Source: CAYTQK01 sp964439745 (GTDB lineage: Bacteria; Desulfobacterota; Desulfobacteria; Desulfobacterales; Desulfosudaceae). From it: DNA of 17,732 nt. Below the pieces are notes generated by a model. That model saw nothing but the letters and a program-made list of their open reading frames with translations. It had not been told where the DNA came from and searched no databases. Location: contig CAYTQK010000032.1 of NCBI GenBank assembly GCA_964439745.1, positions 1-17,732 of the forward strand, written 5' to 3'. This document shows, one piece after another, positions 1 to 7,877 of this stretch. Within the stretch, counting starts at the first letter, position 1. Every line of letters begins with the position of its first letter. Position numbers and translations under genes: made by a program.

Positions 1-2
1 GC

Positions 3-116
3 CGGTATCATTACCGGGTCTTTGGCGAAACCGAGACCAAGGACCTGCTCATCCGCTTTGACAAAAACGACCGGGTCAGCTCTTATACGTATAACATCAC
101 CAATCCCGATCAGTAG
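3..116 (+). CDS. C-terminal end of a SmpA/OmlA (BamE-like) protein, partial
   Basis: An open frame enters from the left edge and ends at TAG 114-116, leaving 37 residues. The segment KDLLIRFDKNDRVSSYTYN reads as two beta strands joined by a turn. This resembles the last strands of the SmpA/OmlA fold, where a phrase of the type 'L.V.FD..G.V..F' closes the domain. Such proteins are usually small envelope lipoproteins, for example the BamE outer-membrane assembly factor. The N-terminus and any lipobox lie outside the window, so the family call rests on this tail alone. The next gene on the same strand is also an envelope lipoprotein, which agrees with an envelope context. Confidence 0.5.
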   Translation, partial: RYHYRVFGETETKDLLIRFDKNDRVSSYTYNITNPDQ

Positions 117-283
117 CCGCGGCCGGTGCTCTTCGGCCTTCTCCGCGGCTGTCGGCGGGAATCCGTTGACACGAATCACCGGCTTTGCTATTGAAATACG
201 AAAGGGCGTCTTTTTATTTCATGTTTCAAGCCGGCCAGCCTTGCGTCCGTAATGCCGGCATGCTGGCGCCAGGGAGGCAAACC

Positions 284-676
284 ATGATGGGGCGCAAAGC
301 AGCCACGGTGTTCCTGCTTGCGGCCCTTGCCTTTTTTCTGATCATCGCGGCGGGCTGCGGGGACGCCGGCTTCGCCATGGCGGATCTGCCGCTTTACCCG
401 GGCGCCGCCGAAGGCGAGTCCATGGAGCGAAGCGGCACCGGCAGCATGCGCGGCAGCCTCCGGCAGTTCACCACCACGGACGCCTTTGACGAGGTGGTTC
501 GCTTTTACCGGGACGCCCTGGACAGCTATGAGCCGCGGGAAGTGTCCCACACCTCGGACCTGGGCCGCCAGACCGCCCTGTCCATGCAGAAGAAAAACGG
601 CAAGGTCACCGTGGCCATCCAGGAATTTACCGACAAGGGCACGGTCAATATCACTTTCATGGAGATCAGCACCTGA
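284..676 (+). CDS. small lipoprotein of unknown function
   Basis: 130 aa. The start is placed at ATG 284 because an AGGGAGG ribosome site lies about 6 nt upstream and the protein then opens with a lipoprotein signal peptide: MMGRK, a hydrophobic core, and an AAGC lipobox with Cys25 as the probable lipidation site. An upstream in-frame start would place extra unlikely residues before the signal. The mature part contains LPLYPGA near its start, then a block around FDEVVRFYRDAL. That pattern (proline-rich YPGA followed by a helix with FYR) is seen in a group of small exported proteins in Desulfobacterota and relatives whose function is unknown. It is followed 51 nt later by another exported-protein gene on the same strand, so the two are probably co-transcribed. 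Confidence 0.75.
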   Translation: MMGRKAATVFLLAALAFFLIIAAGCGDAGFAMADLPLYPGAAEGESMERSGTGSMRGSLRQFTTTDAFDEVVRFYRDALDSYEPREVSHTSDLGRQTALSMQKKNGKVTVAIQEFTDKGTVNITFMEIST

Positions 677-727
677 TCAACAGATCCCGGGTTCGTGACT
701 TCCAGGAACAGAAAAAGCGAGGGAACC

Positions 728-1531
728 ATGCGAATTAACGTGAAAAAAGCGCGGCTGCTGGCCGGGCTGCTGCTGGCGGCGGTGCTCCTGACGGGAACAG
801 TCCCCGCGGCCTGGTCGGCGGAAGCCGACTATGACGGCAACTATGCCGGCACTTACAGCAGTGACGACAACTCTGAAAACGGCTACTGGGTGGCCCTGAT
901 CGATTCCGGCGGCAGCAGTGATTTTCTGTCCTACTCCCCCGGCGCCGGCACCGGCGACACCGGCACCCTGGATTACCGGGGTGAAGTCACCTGGGGCGGT
1001 GATGTGGCCGGCCAGTTCAAAGACGACGCCACCGACCTCCAGGGTAATTTAGTGATTGTTTTGGTTGATTCGGATGATGGTTCGGTGGAAGGGGCCTGGG
1101 AGAATAATGCCAACAGCCAGACCGGGACCCTGGTCGGTGACCAGCTGGCCGCGGGCGCTTTTTCCGGGGACGGTTCCGGCAGCTATGACGGTGATGATAC
1201 CGGCACCTGGACCCTGGACGTGGGTGCGGACGGTGATATTACCGGCACCCTCTCCTCGGACAGTTCCGGCGACAGCACCTTTACCGGCGGCTATAATCGC
1301 GACGGCTATATCCTGGCGGCCGGCCCGGATTACGGGGTGTTCATGGAAATTTCCGACTCCGACGTGTCCGGGGTGTGGATGGCCGACGACGACAGCGAAG
1401 GCACCATCACCGGCACCATCAACCTGGTGGACAACAGTCCCGCCGACTCCGGCGATGACAATGATTCCGATGGCGGCGGTGGCGGCGGCAGCAGCAGCGG
1501 CTGCTTCCTGCACAGCCTGGCCGGGGAATAA
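728..1531 (+). CDS. acidic exported protein with Gly-Ser-Cys C-terminal tail
   Basis: 267 aa from ATG 728 (GAGGG 4 nt upstream). Residues 1-31 form a signal peptide: MRINVKKARL, a long Leu/Ala core, and a probable AWSA cleavage site. The mature chain is very acidic and rich in Gly, Asp, Ser and Thr. It has repeated beta-strand phrases such as DYDGNYAGTYSSDD, GSYDGDDTGTWTLD and GDITGTLSSDSS, suggesting an extracellular beta-rich domain, possibly binding divalent cations. The C-terminus is unusual: an Asp/Ser run, then GGGGGGSSSGCFLHSLAGE, a flexible linker ending in one Cys within a short hydrophobic stretch. That resembles the Gly-rich 'GCFI' tails on some deltaproteobacterial surface proteins, but there is no following transmembrane segment or basic cluster. 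Ligand and exact location are unknown. Confidence 0.75.
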   Translation: MRINVKKARLLAGLLLAAVLLTGTVPAAWSAEADYDGNYAGTYSSDDNSENGYWVALIDSGGSSDFLSYSPGAGTGDTGTLDYRGEVTWGGDVAGQFKDDATDLQGNLVIVLVDSDDGSVEGAWENNANSQTGTLVGDQLAAGAFSGDGSGSYDGDDTGTWTLDVGADGDITGTLSSDSSGDSTFTGGYNRDGYILAAGPDYGVFMEISDSDVSGVWMADDDSEGTITGTINLVDNSPADSGDDNDSDGGGGGGSSSGCFLHSLAGE

Positions 1532-1568
1532 TCGCCGGTCATCGCTTTTATCTGGAAAACGAAAATTT

Positions 1569-1598
1569 ACAGGGCGCCCCGGCGCCCTGTTTTTTTTT
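1569..1598 (+). terminator. rho-independent terminator after the exported-protein gene
   Basis: The arms ACAGGGCGC and GCGCCCTGT (1569-1577 and 1582-1590) are perfectly complementary over 9 bp with a 4-nt loop. They are followed directly by eight T residues. The hairpin begins 38 nt after the stop codon of the 728-1531 gene and closes the lipoprotein/exported-protein operon. Confidence 0.9.
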
Positions 1599-1681
1599 GC
1601 TGGCGCAGCCCCCGGAAACCCCTGTTCCCAGGGTACAGGCCATTCATCCGCGTCTTACCGGTGCACACCCTTCCGCATAAA

Positions 1682-1719
1682 CGTCATTCCGAGGGGGCGC
1701 AGCCCCCGTGGGAATCTTG
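1682..1719 (+). repeat. REP-like palindrome of the GTCATT...GGAATC family
   Basis: The outer part GTCATTCC pairs with GGGAATC, and the centre GGGGGC-GCA-GCCCCC forms a 6-bp stem with a 3-nt loop. Related elements with different centres occur at 9193, 9993 and 10105. It is intergenic, between the terminator at 1569 and the stop codon at 1740. Such elements are dispersed, non-coding and common in many bacterial genomes; no function is shown here. Confidence 0.65.
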
Positions 1720-1739
1720 TACCTATAAATCACCACCCC

Positions 1740-2345
1740 TCATCTTCCCGTCACCGCCGGATGCACCTCGTATACCGGCGACCCCTTTGTCTCTCCCGGG
1801 CCGGCCCCCACCAGCCGGGGGCTGATCACCCCGCCGCCCTTGAGCACCGCGATCATGGCCCCGACCCGGTCTCCCAGCCCGGCCCGGACACAGGCCCGGC
1901 CGATGGCCGCGCCGCTGATGCCGCCCGGACCGGCGCTTCCGGCAATTTCGGCTACCAGGGCCGGCATCTTCTCCCAGTCTGCCTCGCCCATCTGGCGGTA
2001 CAGGCCGGCCACGGCCGCGTCCTGCTCCCAGGCGCCGCCGGCCGCGGCCCGGTCCAGCAGGCAGCGCACCAGGTTGGGTGCCAGGTAATACTCGTCCGTC
2101 TCAAACCGCATGACCCGGTCGTCCCATTCGGCGCACTGCCGGCTCCGCCGGGGCAGCAGCAGCTTCCAGTCCCAGGCCAGCAGCACCACCTCGGCGGCCT
2201 CCTCCCCGGCCATCCCGGCGATCTCGCCAAAGGTCAGGCCGCCCTCCTGCCGGCACCGGTCCAGCACCCGGGCCAGCTGGGGCAAAAGCGGCTCTTCGCC
2301 CAGTAAATCGGCCAGGGCGGTTTGAATATTGGTGGTGGTAGTCAT
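1740..2345 (-). CDS. unknown protein with two winged-helix-like segments
   Basis: 201 aa, reading from ATG 2345-2343 to TGA at 1740. There is no signal peptide or membrane helix, so it is probably cytoplasmic. Residues about 36-66 (LTFGEIAGMAG, then EVVLLAWDWKLLLPRR) look like the helix-turn-helix and wing of a winged-helix unit. Residues about 143-195 (ISGAAIGRACVRAG, then MIAVLKGGGVISP and PVYEVHP) look like a second. I do not recognise the family. It diverges from the methyltransferase gene, with 128 bp between the starts. Codon usage (third-position G/C) and the compact intergenic space support a real gene. A transcriptional or RNA-binding role is only a guess from fold-like patterns. Confidence 0.7.
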   Translation of the reverse strand: MTTTTNIQTALADLLGEEPLLPQLARVLDRCRQEGGLTFGEIAGMAGEEAAEVVLLAWDWKLLLPRRSRQCAEWDDRVMRFETDEYYLAPNLVRCLLDRAAAGGAWEQDAAVAGLYRQMGEADWEKMPALVAEIAGSAGPGGISGAAIGRACVRAGLGDRVGAMIAVLKGGGVISPRLVGAGPGETKGSPVYEVHPAVTGR

Positions 2346-2473
2346 GGCAGCACACCTGCGCGGCGGTCGGTTGCGGGTTGGTTTTGTTGCAGCATAGCAT
2401 GATCCCGGGCACGGGTGTCAAAATTTCCGGAAAACCGCTTTACAACCCACCCGCCGGGGTGCAGGATAAAATC

Positions 2474-3049
2474 ATGATCGCCTATTACCACCAGCACGCC
2501 GAAGAATATTTCCAGCGCACCGTTGCCATTGACCCCTCTTCTTTTTTACAGGACTTTGTCCGCTTGCTGCCTCCCCGGGCGACCATCCTGGACCTGGGCT
2601 GCGGCTCCGGCCGCGATCTGCGCTGGCTCCGCCAGCAGGGATTCGCCGGCACCGGCCTGGAGCAAAGCCCCGCGCTGGCCCGCCTGGCCGCTGACCACTC
2701 CGGCTGCCCGGTCATTACCGGAAACTTTGAAACCTTTGATTTTTCGCAATCTTCTGTTGACGCCATCCTGGCGTCCGGCTCCCTGGTCCACACCCCCCAC
2801 CAGCGCCTGGCCGGCATCATCGACCGCGCCGCCCGGGCCCTGCCCCCGACCGGCATCTTTTACGTCTCCCTCAAACAGGGCCGCGGCCACCGCACCGACG
2901 CCCTGGGCCGGCCCTTTTACTATTGGCAGGACCCGGACCTGCGCGCGCTTTTCGCCCGGATCGGCCTGAATATCCTCAACTTTGCCACCAGCACCTCCGC
3001 CCTGAACTCTTCTGACCAGTGGCTGGCGTATGTGCTGCAGGCGGACTGA
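2474..3049 (+). CDS. class I SAM-dependent methyltransferase
   Basis: 191 aa from ATG 2474, chosen because AGGA lies 7 nt upstream and the protein then starts MIAYYHQHAEEYF, as related small methyltransferases do. Motif I, the SAM-binding glycine loop, is ILDLGCGSGRD at about residues 38-48. The acidic end of beta-2 is in GTGLEQSPALA, and motif IV lies near VDAILASGSLVHTP. A C-terminal YVSLKQG and FYYW segment follows. This is the standard Rossmann methyltransferase fold of the Methyltransf_11/25 type. The substrate cannot be read from the sequence. It is unlinked to the restriction methylase downstream, from which about 400 bp separate it. Confidence 0.85.
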   Translation: MIAYYHQHAEEYFQRTVAIDPSSFLQDFVRLLPPRATILDLGCGSGRDLRWLRQQGFAGTGLEQSPALARLAADHSGCPVITGNFETFDFSQSSVDAILASGSLVHTPHQRLAGIIDRAARALPPTGIFYVSLKQGRGHRTDALGRPFYYWQDPDLRALFARIGLNILNFATSTSALNSSDQWLAYVLQAD

Positions 3050-3220
3050 CACCGAATTTTTGAAGTCGAAAATTGCGATCTCAAAAAACCCACCCACCCG
3101 AACATTCCATCCCAAGGAACGATATGTCGGATTTTTCCGCCAACCCTTGTTAATCCCGGCAGTTTCTTGTATCCTGAAAATTCGTAATTTTTTCTGACAA
3201 CAGGGGTGGAGGAGGAAGAA
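3050..3220. other. AT-rich intergenic stretch with imperfect hairpin 3057-3087
   Basis: The arms TTTTTGAAGTCG (3057-3068) and CGATCTCAAAAA (3076-3087) pair at 10 of 12 positions around a 7-nt loop, 8 nt after the methyltransferase stop. It may act as a weak bidirectional terminator, although the T run lies inside the stem and not after it. The remainder, to 3209, shows no convincing gene; base composition is much more AT-rich than the flanking genes, marking the left side of the accessory region. Confidence 0.4.
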
Positions 3221-3394
3221 GTGGGAAAAGTACGGCCCGATTTTCTGCGCCAGACCTCGCCATTTATTCCCGGCATCGAACGAATTCATCCGTTGAACCA
3301 AAAATTTGATAACCCATTCAAATGTTCTGTTGATTTGTCTAAATTCCCGGCCTGGCATGAGCACAAAGTGCTTGTGCGATTTGCACCGGAATAA
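3221..3394 (+). CDS. possible 57-aa protein with perfect Shine-Dalgarno
   Basis: An AGGAGG at 3210-3215 is followed by a 5-nt spacer and GTG 3221, opening a 57-codon frame that ends at TAA 3392-3394. The product starts (M)GKVRPDFLRQTSPFIPGI, contains no signal or membrane helix, and ends KVLVRFAPE. I do not recognise it. The ideal ribosome site is the main argument for translation. It could also be a remnant of a longer gene lost during insertion of the hsd region. It ends 66 nt before hsdM on the same strand, so it could be a leader gene of that operon. Confidence 0.35.
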   Translation: MGKVRPDFLRQTSPFIPGIERIHPLNQKFDNPFKCSVDLSKFPAWHEHKVLVRFAPE

Positions 3395-3460
3395 CAATCG
3401 TATGAGATGATATGTCTATCTGCAAAAACAATGAGTTCTTTTATCTGACGGAGCTCTTTG

Positions 3461-5009
<1,549 letters not shown>

Positions 5010-5013
<4 letters not shown>

Positions 5014-5042
5014 CTAAGATCACGGACGGTCTTGGGCTATAG
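5010..5042 (+). pseudogene. hsdS start remnant (10 codons)
   Basis: The ATGA at 5010-5013 overlaps the hsdM stop with a new start, the usual translational coupling between hsdM and hsdS. The frame reads MTKITDGLGL and stops at TAG 5040. Nothing resembling the target-recognition domains of HsdS follows on either strand. The most economical reading is that hsdS was deleted almost from its first codons. The alternative is chance overlap; the 10 residues are too few for a homology call. Confidence 0.35.
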
Positions 5043-5044
5043 AA

Positions 5045-5088
5045 GGATGTTTTATTAAACAAAAGGCCATTTTCGTTTAATAGCATCC
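5045..5088. promoter_or_regulatory. long inverted repeat upstream of fic
   Basis: The arms GGATG...TATTAAACAAAA (5045-5064) and TTTTCGTTTAATA.CATCC (5070-5088) are complementary with small bulges around a GGCCA centre. No T run follows, so it is not a standard terminator. Its position 40 nt before the fic start fits an operator or a translational/attenuation structure for fic. It could also be scar DNA from the hsdS loss. Confidence 0.4.
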
Positions 5089-5128
5089 GAAGTTATTTAA
5101 CAAACGATAAACAGGGAGAAACCGATTT

Positions 5129-6292
5129 ATGAAACGCGGTTCTACCGGACAATACGAGACAACCAGCGTTGCGGGGGAGACCATACGCGCGTTTATTCCA
5201 AATTCGCTTCCACCTGACCCGGTATTGACCTTGAGTGACCGGCGTCAACGGTTGCTGGAACGCGCTACGGTGGCATTGGGTCGGCTGGACAGCGTGACCT
5301 TGCTTTTGCCCGATCCGAACATGTTCCTTTACGCCTATGTCCGCCGGGAAGCCGTTCTTTCTTCACAAATCGAAGGCACGCAATCATCGCTGGCGCAGTT
5401 GTTACTTTTTGAAATGGAGGAGGCGCCGGGGGTCCCTATTGACGATGTGCGGGAAGTTTCCAATTATGTCGCGGCGCTCAATCACGGGCTCAAACGATTG
5501 CAGGAAGATTTTCCCCTTTCCAACCGCCTGATTCGGGAAATGCATGAAATATTGCTCTCACAGGGCAGAGGAGGCAACAAGTCTCCGGGCGAATTTCGGC
5601 GATCCCAAAACTGGATCGGAGGCACGCGCCCGGGCAATGCCCACTTTGTTCCGCCCCCGCCCGGACATGTTCAAGCCTGTATGACACAGCTTGAGGGTTT
5701 CCTTCACGAAGCCGGCAACGCTTATCCAACGCTCATCAAAGCGGCCTTGGCGCATGTCCAGTTTGAGACGATCCACCCTTTTCTAGATGGAAATGGTCGT
5801 ATCGGACGCCTTCTCATTGCGTTTATCCTACACCATGACAGGCTGCTATCCCAGCCGCTTCTCTATCTCAGCCTCTATTTCAAGCAGCATCGACCGGAAT
5901 ATTACCGCCTGCTGGATCTGGTCCGCACCGAGGGCGAATGGGAGGCATGGCTTGATTTTTTCCTGGAAGGTGTCGAGCAAATCGCGTCAAACGCTGTGGA
6001 GACGGCCAAACGGTTGTTATCCCTCTTTCAGCAGGATGAGCAGAAAATTCAAACCCTGGGACGATCTGCTTCTACAACCATGCGCGTTTTTCGCGTTCTT
6101 TGCGAACATCCCCTGGCTAGCCTGAGCCGGATTTGTAAATTAACCGGGCTTTCTTTCCCCGCCGCCGCCAAAGGCATGCAGCACCTCGAAGCACTCGATA
6201 TTGTGCGTGAAATTACCGGACAGCAGCGCAACCGGGTTTTTGTTTACCAGCAGTACTTGAGCATCTTGAACGAAGGGACGGAAAGGCCATGA
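5129..6292 (+). CDS. fic: Fic family protein AMP-transferase with C-terminal winged helix
   Basis: 387 aa from ATG 5129, with AGGGAG 10 nt upstream. Fic enzymes usually transfer AMP from ATP to a hydroxyl on a target protein. The Fic_N region (about 1-110) carries the inhibitory helix motif S78-x3-E82-G83, so this is a class II, self-inhibited Fic. The catalytic motif H216-PFLDGNGR-IGR227 is complete and matches the active consensus. Residues about 315-375 form a winged-helix domain (VFRVLCEHP, LSRICKLTGLSFPAAAKGMQHLE). The ending YLSILNEGTERP is the normal family C-terminus, so the gene is intact although an IS256 fragment starts just after its stop codon. Fic genes of this type often lie inside type I restriction operons between hsdM and hsdS/hsdR, which fits the position here. 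Target unknown. Confidence 0.93.
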   Translation: MKRGSTGQYETTSVAGETIRAFIPNSLPPDPVLTLSDRRQRLLERATVALGRLDSVTLLLPDPNMFLYAYVRREAVLSSQIEGTQSSLAQLLLFEMEEAPGVPIDDVREVSNYVAALNHGLKRLQEDFPLSNRLIREMHEILLSQGRGGNKSPGEFRRSQNWIGGTRPGNAHFVPPPPGHVQACMTQLEGFLHEAGNAYPTLIKAALAHVQFETIHPFLDGNGRIGRLLIAFILHHDRLLSQPLLYLSLYFKQHRPEYYRLLDLVRTEGEWEAWLDFFLEGVEQIASNAVETAKRLLSLFQQDEQKIQTLGRSASTTMRVFRVLCEHPLASLSRICKLTGLSFPAAAKGMQHLEALDIVREITGQQRNRVFVYQQYLSILNEGTERP

Positions 6293-6680
6293 TGTATAAG
6301 AATTCGGAGGGGCTGATCCCGGTTAAAAACATCATGCAAAGGTCCTGGCGAAGGGCATCCTCGTATCTTTTACAACGAGGCAGGACATGGCTTTTATATT
6401 CTCCCCTCCGATCACGGGGGATCTGGACTGATACTTCACCGATATCTTTTATTGAGAACTTTCGAGGATAGGATCCATTACGATGGTTTGTCCGGCCGGC
6501 TTTTCTTTCATAGCGCTCCCTGCCAAGGAAATGGGAGAGTTCAAGCTCCATCATCTCCGACAAATACTGGCTTACTGCCGTTTTTACGTCTGCTCGAATC
6601 ATCTCAAAAATTTTGTCAGGTGCCTGCTGAATTTCTTTGAAAAAGTTTGCCGCTTCCGATACACTGATTTTAAGTTCCAT
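6213..6680 (-). pseudogene. IS256-family transposase, N-terminal fragment
   Basis: From ATG 6680 (AGGAGA 8 nt upstream) the frame reads MELKISVSEAANFFKEI and then the familiar IS256 block: LSEMMELELSHFLGRERYER, NGSYPRKFSIKDIGEVSVQI, PRDRRGEYKSHVLPRCKRY and MMFLTGIS. Similarity ends at about residue 123 (near 6312). The remaining 32 residues are the antisense of the fic 3' end and are not transposase. Full IS256 transposases have about 400 residues and a DDE catalytic triad; all three catalytic residues should lie in the missing part. The product cannot be active. Confidence 0.88.
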
Positions 6681-6786
6681 GGGCGCTTCTCCTCTATAAT
6701 GGTGTGTTTTGGTCGACCACTATTTTTTAAAGGGAAAGCGCCTTTTTTTCTACCTTTTTATAATTTCACACAAAATATTTTACACT
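6293..6786 (-). mobile_element. truncated IS256-family insertion sequence
   Basis: The element keeps its left end and the first third of the transposase. Read on the minus strand, GTGTAAAATATTTTGTGTG at 6785-6767 resembles the A/T-rich terminal inverted repeats of IS256 relatives, so the outer end is put near 6786. The other end is missing: IS sequence stops within about 20 bp of the fic stop codon (6290-6292). No matching inverted repeat or direct target duplication is visible, as expected if a deletion removed the far end together with neighbouring DNA. Confidence 0.7.
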
Positions 6787-6850
6787 ACCAAGTTTTGTGG
6801 TTATATAACGTTGAATTTGATGAAGCTTCTTACGGCAGAGACAAAAAAGC

Positions 6851-6879
6851 TTGACAGCCAGTCAGTTGCGCAGTAAAGT
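6851..6879 (+). promoter_or_regulatory. sigma70-type promoter
   Basis: A consensus -35 TTGACA (6851-6856), a 17-nt spacer and a -10 TAAAGT (6874-6879, 4 of 6 matches). Transcription would start near 6886. No coding sequence follows before the terminator at 6918-6948. Confidence 0.55.
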
Positions 6880-6885
6880 TTTATT

Positions 6886-6948
6886 TAATCATCCCCGAGG
6901 CTTATTATGCCTTGGCCCCCGCCGGCTCGCAACCCGGCGGGTTTTTTT
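6886..6948 (+). ncRNA. candidate small RNA of about 63 nt
   Basis: The interval lies between a good promoter (6851-6879) and a strong terminator (6918-6948). It has a first hairpin CCGAGGC-TTATTAT-GCCTTGG (6895-6915, with one G-T pair) and then the terminator stem. Only an AU-rich 5' leader precedes the hairpins. No open frame of note starts here. I cannot match it to a known RNA family. It could instead be the end of an older transcript whose gene was lost with the rest of the IS256-bounded segment. Confidence 0.4.
6918..6948 (+). terminator. rho-independent terminator
   Basis: The 8-bp perfect stem CCCGCCGG / CCGGCGGG (6918-6925 and 6934-6941) has an 8-nt loop and is followed by seven T residues (6942-6948). 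No protein gene on this strand ends just upstream, so its transcript is probably the short one started at about 6886. Confidence 0.85.
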
Positions 6949-7028
6949 ATGGGTAATAAAAACGTCACATACCTGTTCGGAGTAACTATAATATTGATAT
7001 AGCAGAGTAAAAGTGGTATTTTAAAAAA

Positions 7029-7220
7029 ATGAATAGAAAGTACACAGCCATATATCGCATGTCGGACCAGCGGCGGGAGGATTTCGTTCCTGGCACTCCA
7101 TCAGACCGAATTGCTCTTCTCTGGCCGTTGACTAGAGAAATCGCATCTTTGAGCAAAAAACACGATGTTGAACGAAGACTACAAAGACATGTTACAAGCA
7201 TTGTCCGACGAGAAGGTTAG
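7029..7220 (+). CDS. small partner protein of nucleotidyltransferase module 1
   Basis: 63 aa, MNRKYTAIYRMSDQRREDFVPGTP, then a helix-rich stretch ending in many Arg/Lys residues (SLSKKHDVERRLQRHVTSIVRREG). It is basic and cytoplasmic. Its 3' end overlaps the next gene by 56 nt in another frame, which indicates translational coupling and a two-gene module. No strong Shine-Dalgarno precedes the start; the leader is A/T-rich. I infer an antitoxin or accessory role from the pairing with a nucleotidyltransferase. It bears no clear likeness to the partner in the second module (11441-11635). Confidence 0.6.
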   Translation: MNRKYTAIYRMSDQRREDFVPGTPSDRIALLWPLTREIASLSKKHDVERRLQRHVTSIVRREG

Positions 7221-7626
7221 ATTTCTTCTCGTCGGTGCTTACGCTATGGCTGCTCACGGTTATCCCCGGGCCACCATGGATATCGACATTTGGGTTATGC
7301 CTTCGTCCAAAAACGCTGATGCCGTTCTGAGGGCATTGCGCCGTTTCGGCGCCCCTCTGCACAATTTTACCAAGGAAGACCTTCAAAAGGATGGGACTGT
7401 CTTTCAGATCGGTGTTGCTCCAAGGCGTATCGACATCATAACTGCCGCATCCGGGCTTCATTTTGAGGATACGTATGGACGGTCTTTGTCTGTGAACATT
7501 GAGGGAATAGAAGTACATATTCCGTTGATCGAAGATCTGATCCGCAATAAAAGGGCAACCGGGAGAACCAGGGATTTGGCAGATGCTGAGGCCTTAGAAG
7601 CCCTTAAGTACTCCGAACAAGGCTAA
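7165..7626 (+). CDS. MNT-like nucleotidyltransferase, module 1
   Basis: 153 aa from ATG 7165. The polymerase-beta nucleotidyltransferase core is clear: FLLVGAYAMAAHG (the glycine-containing helix start, residues 20-32), the metal-binding pair D39-x-D41 in TMDIDIWV, and a third acidic residue D90 in GVAPRRIDI. The C-terminal RNKRATGRTRDLADAEAL motif is typical of this toxin-type family (MNT/AbiEii-like), whose members add nucleotides to RNA or protein targets. All metal ligands are present, so activity is expected. It is coupled to the upstream small gene by overlap. Which partner is toxin and which antitoxin cannot be told from sequence. Confidence 0.85.
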   Translation: MLNEDYKDMLQALSDEKVRFLLVGAYAMAAHGYPRATMDIDIWVMPSSKNADAVLRALRRFGAPLHNFTKEDLQKDGTVFQIGVAPRRIDIITAASGLHFEDTYGRSLSVNIEGIEVHIPLIEDLIRNKRATGRTRDLADAEALEALKYSEQG

Positions 7627-7639
7627 CCCGGATATTTCA

Positions 7640-7772
7640 TGAATTTTTTCGAACACAGTTTTTTAGCTAATAAATTTCAAATGGTTATTGATAATTTCTG
7701 ACTTTTTTTAAAAATACAAATTGTCATTGGCCGTTTATGGAATTTTAACCATTTAGATGTCGAAAAAATTCA
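7640..7772. repeat. nested inverted repeats in AT-rich intergenic DNA
   Basis: A perfect 13-bp pair, TGAATTTTTTCGA (7640-7652) and TCGAAAAAATTCA (7760-7772), encloses a perfect 9-bp pair, AAATGGTTA (7679-7687) and TAACCATTT (7746-7754). There is no open frame inside. The layout is reminiscent of a miniature transposable element or a recombination site; no core motif that would decide between these was found. Confidence 0.5.
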
Positions 7773-7779
7773 CCCTTCG

Positions 7780-7798
7780 GTCCCGCCGGGGGCGGGAC
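7780..7798. repeat. short perfect hairpin
   Basis: GTCCCGCC and GGCGGGAC (7780-7787 and 7791-7798) pair perfectly over 8 bp with a GGG loop. No T run follows on the plus strand. It sits between the nested inverted repeats and the 15-bp hairpin at 7833. It may stop read-through from the toxin-antitoxin-like genes, but this is not certain. Confidence 0.45.
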
Positions 7799-7832
7799 TT
7801 GCAGCTGCGCCCAAATCGACTCGTGAAATAAC

Positions 7833-7877
7833 CGGGCTAATCAGCCGACGCAAAAAGCCGCGCGGCTGATTAGCCCG
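7833..7877. repeat. perfect 15-bp inverted repeat at the WD40 remnant
   Basis: CGGGCTAATCAGCCG (7833-7847) and its exact complement CGGCTGATTAGCCCG (7863-7877) enclose a 15-nt loop in which CGC/GCG can add three more pairs. The WD40-like reading frame begins exactly at the right arm. This placement suggests a recombination or integration boundary. A cruciform-forming regulatory site is an alternative. Confidence 0.6.

Noticed and set aside
7621..7877. Integron attC site after the nucleotidyltransferase gene
   Set aside because: The stop codon is followed by TAACCC and inverted repeats, but no matching GTTRRRY core is found at the other end and there is no cassette array or integrase.
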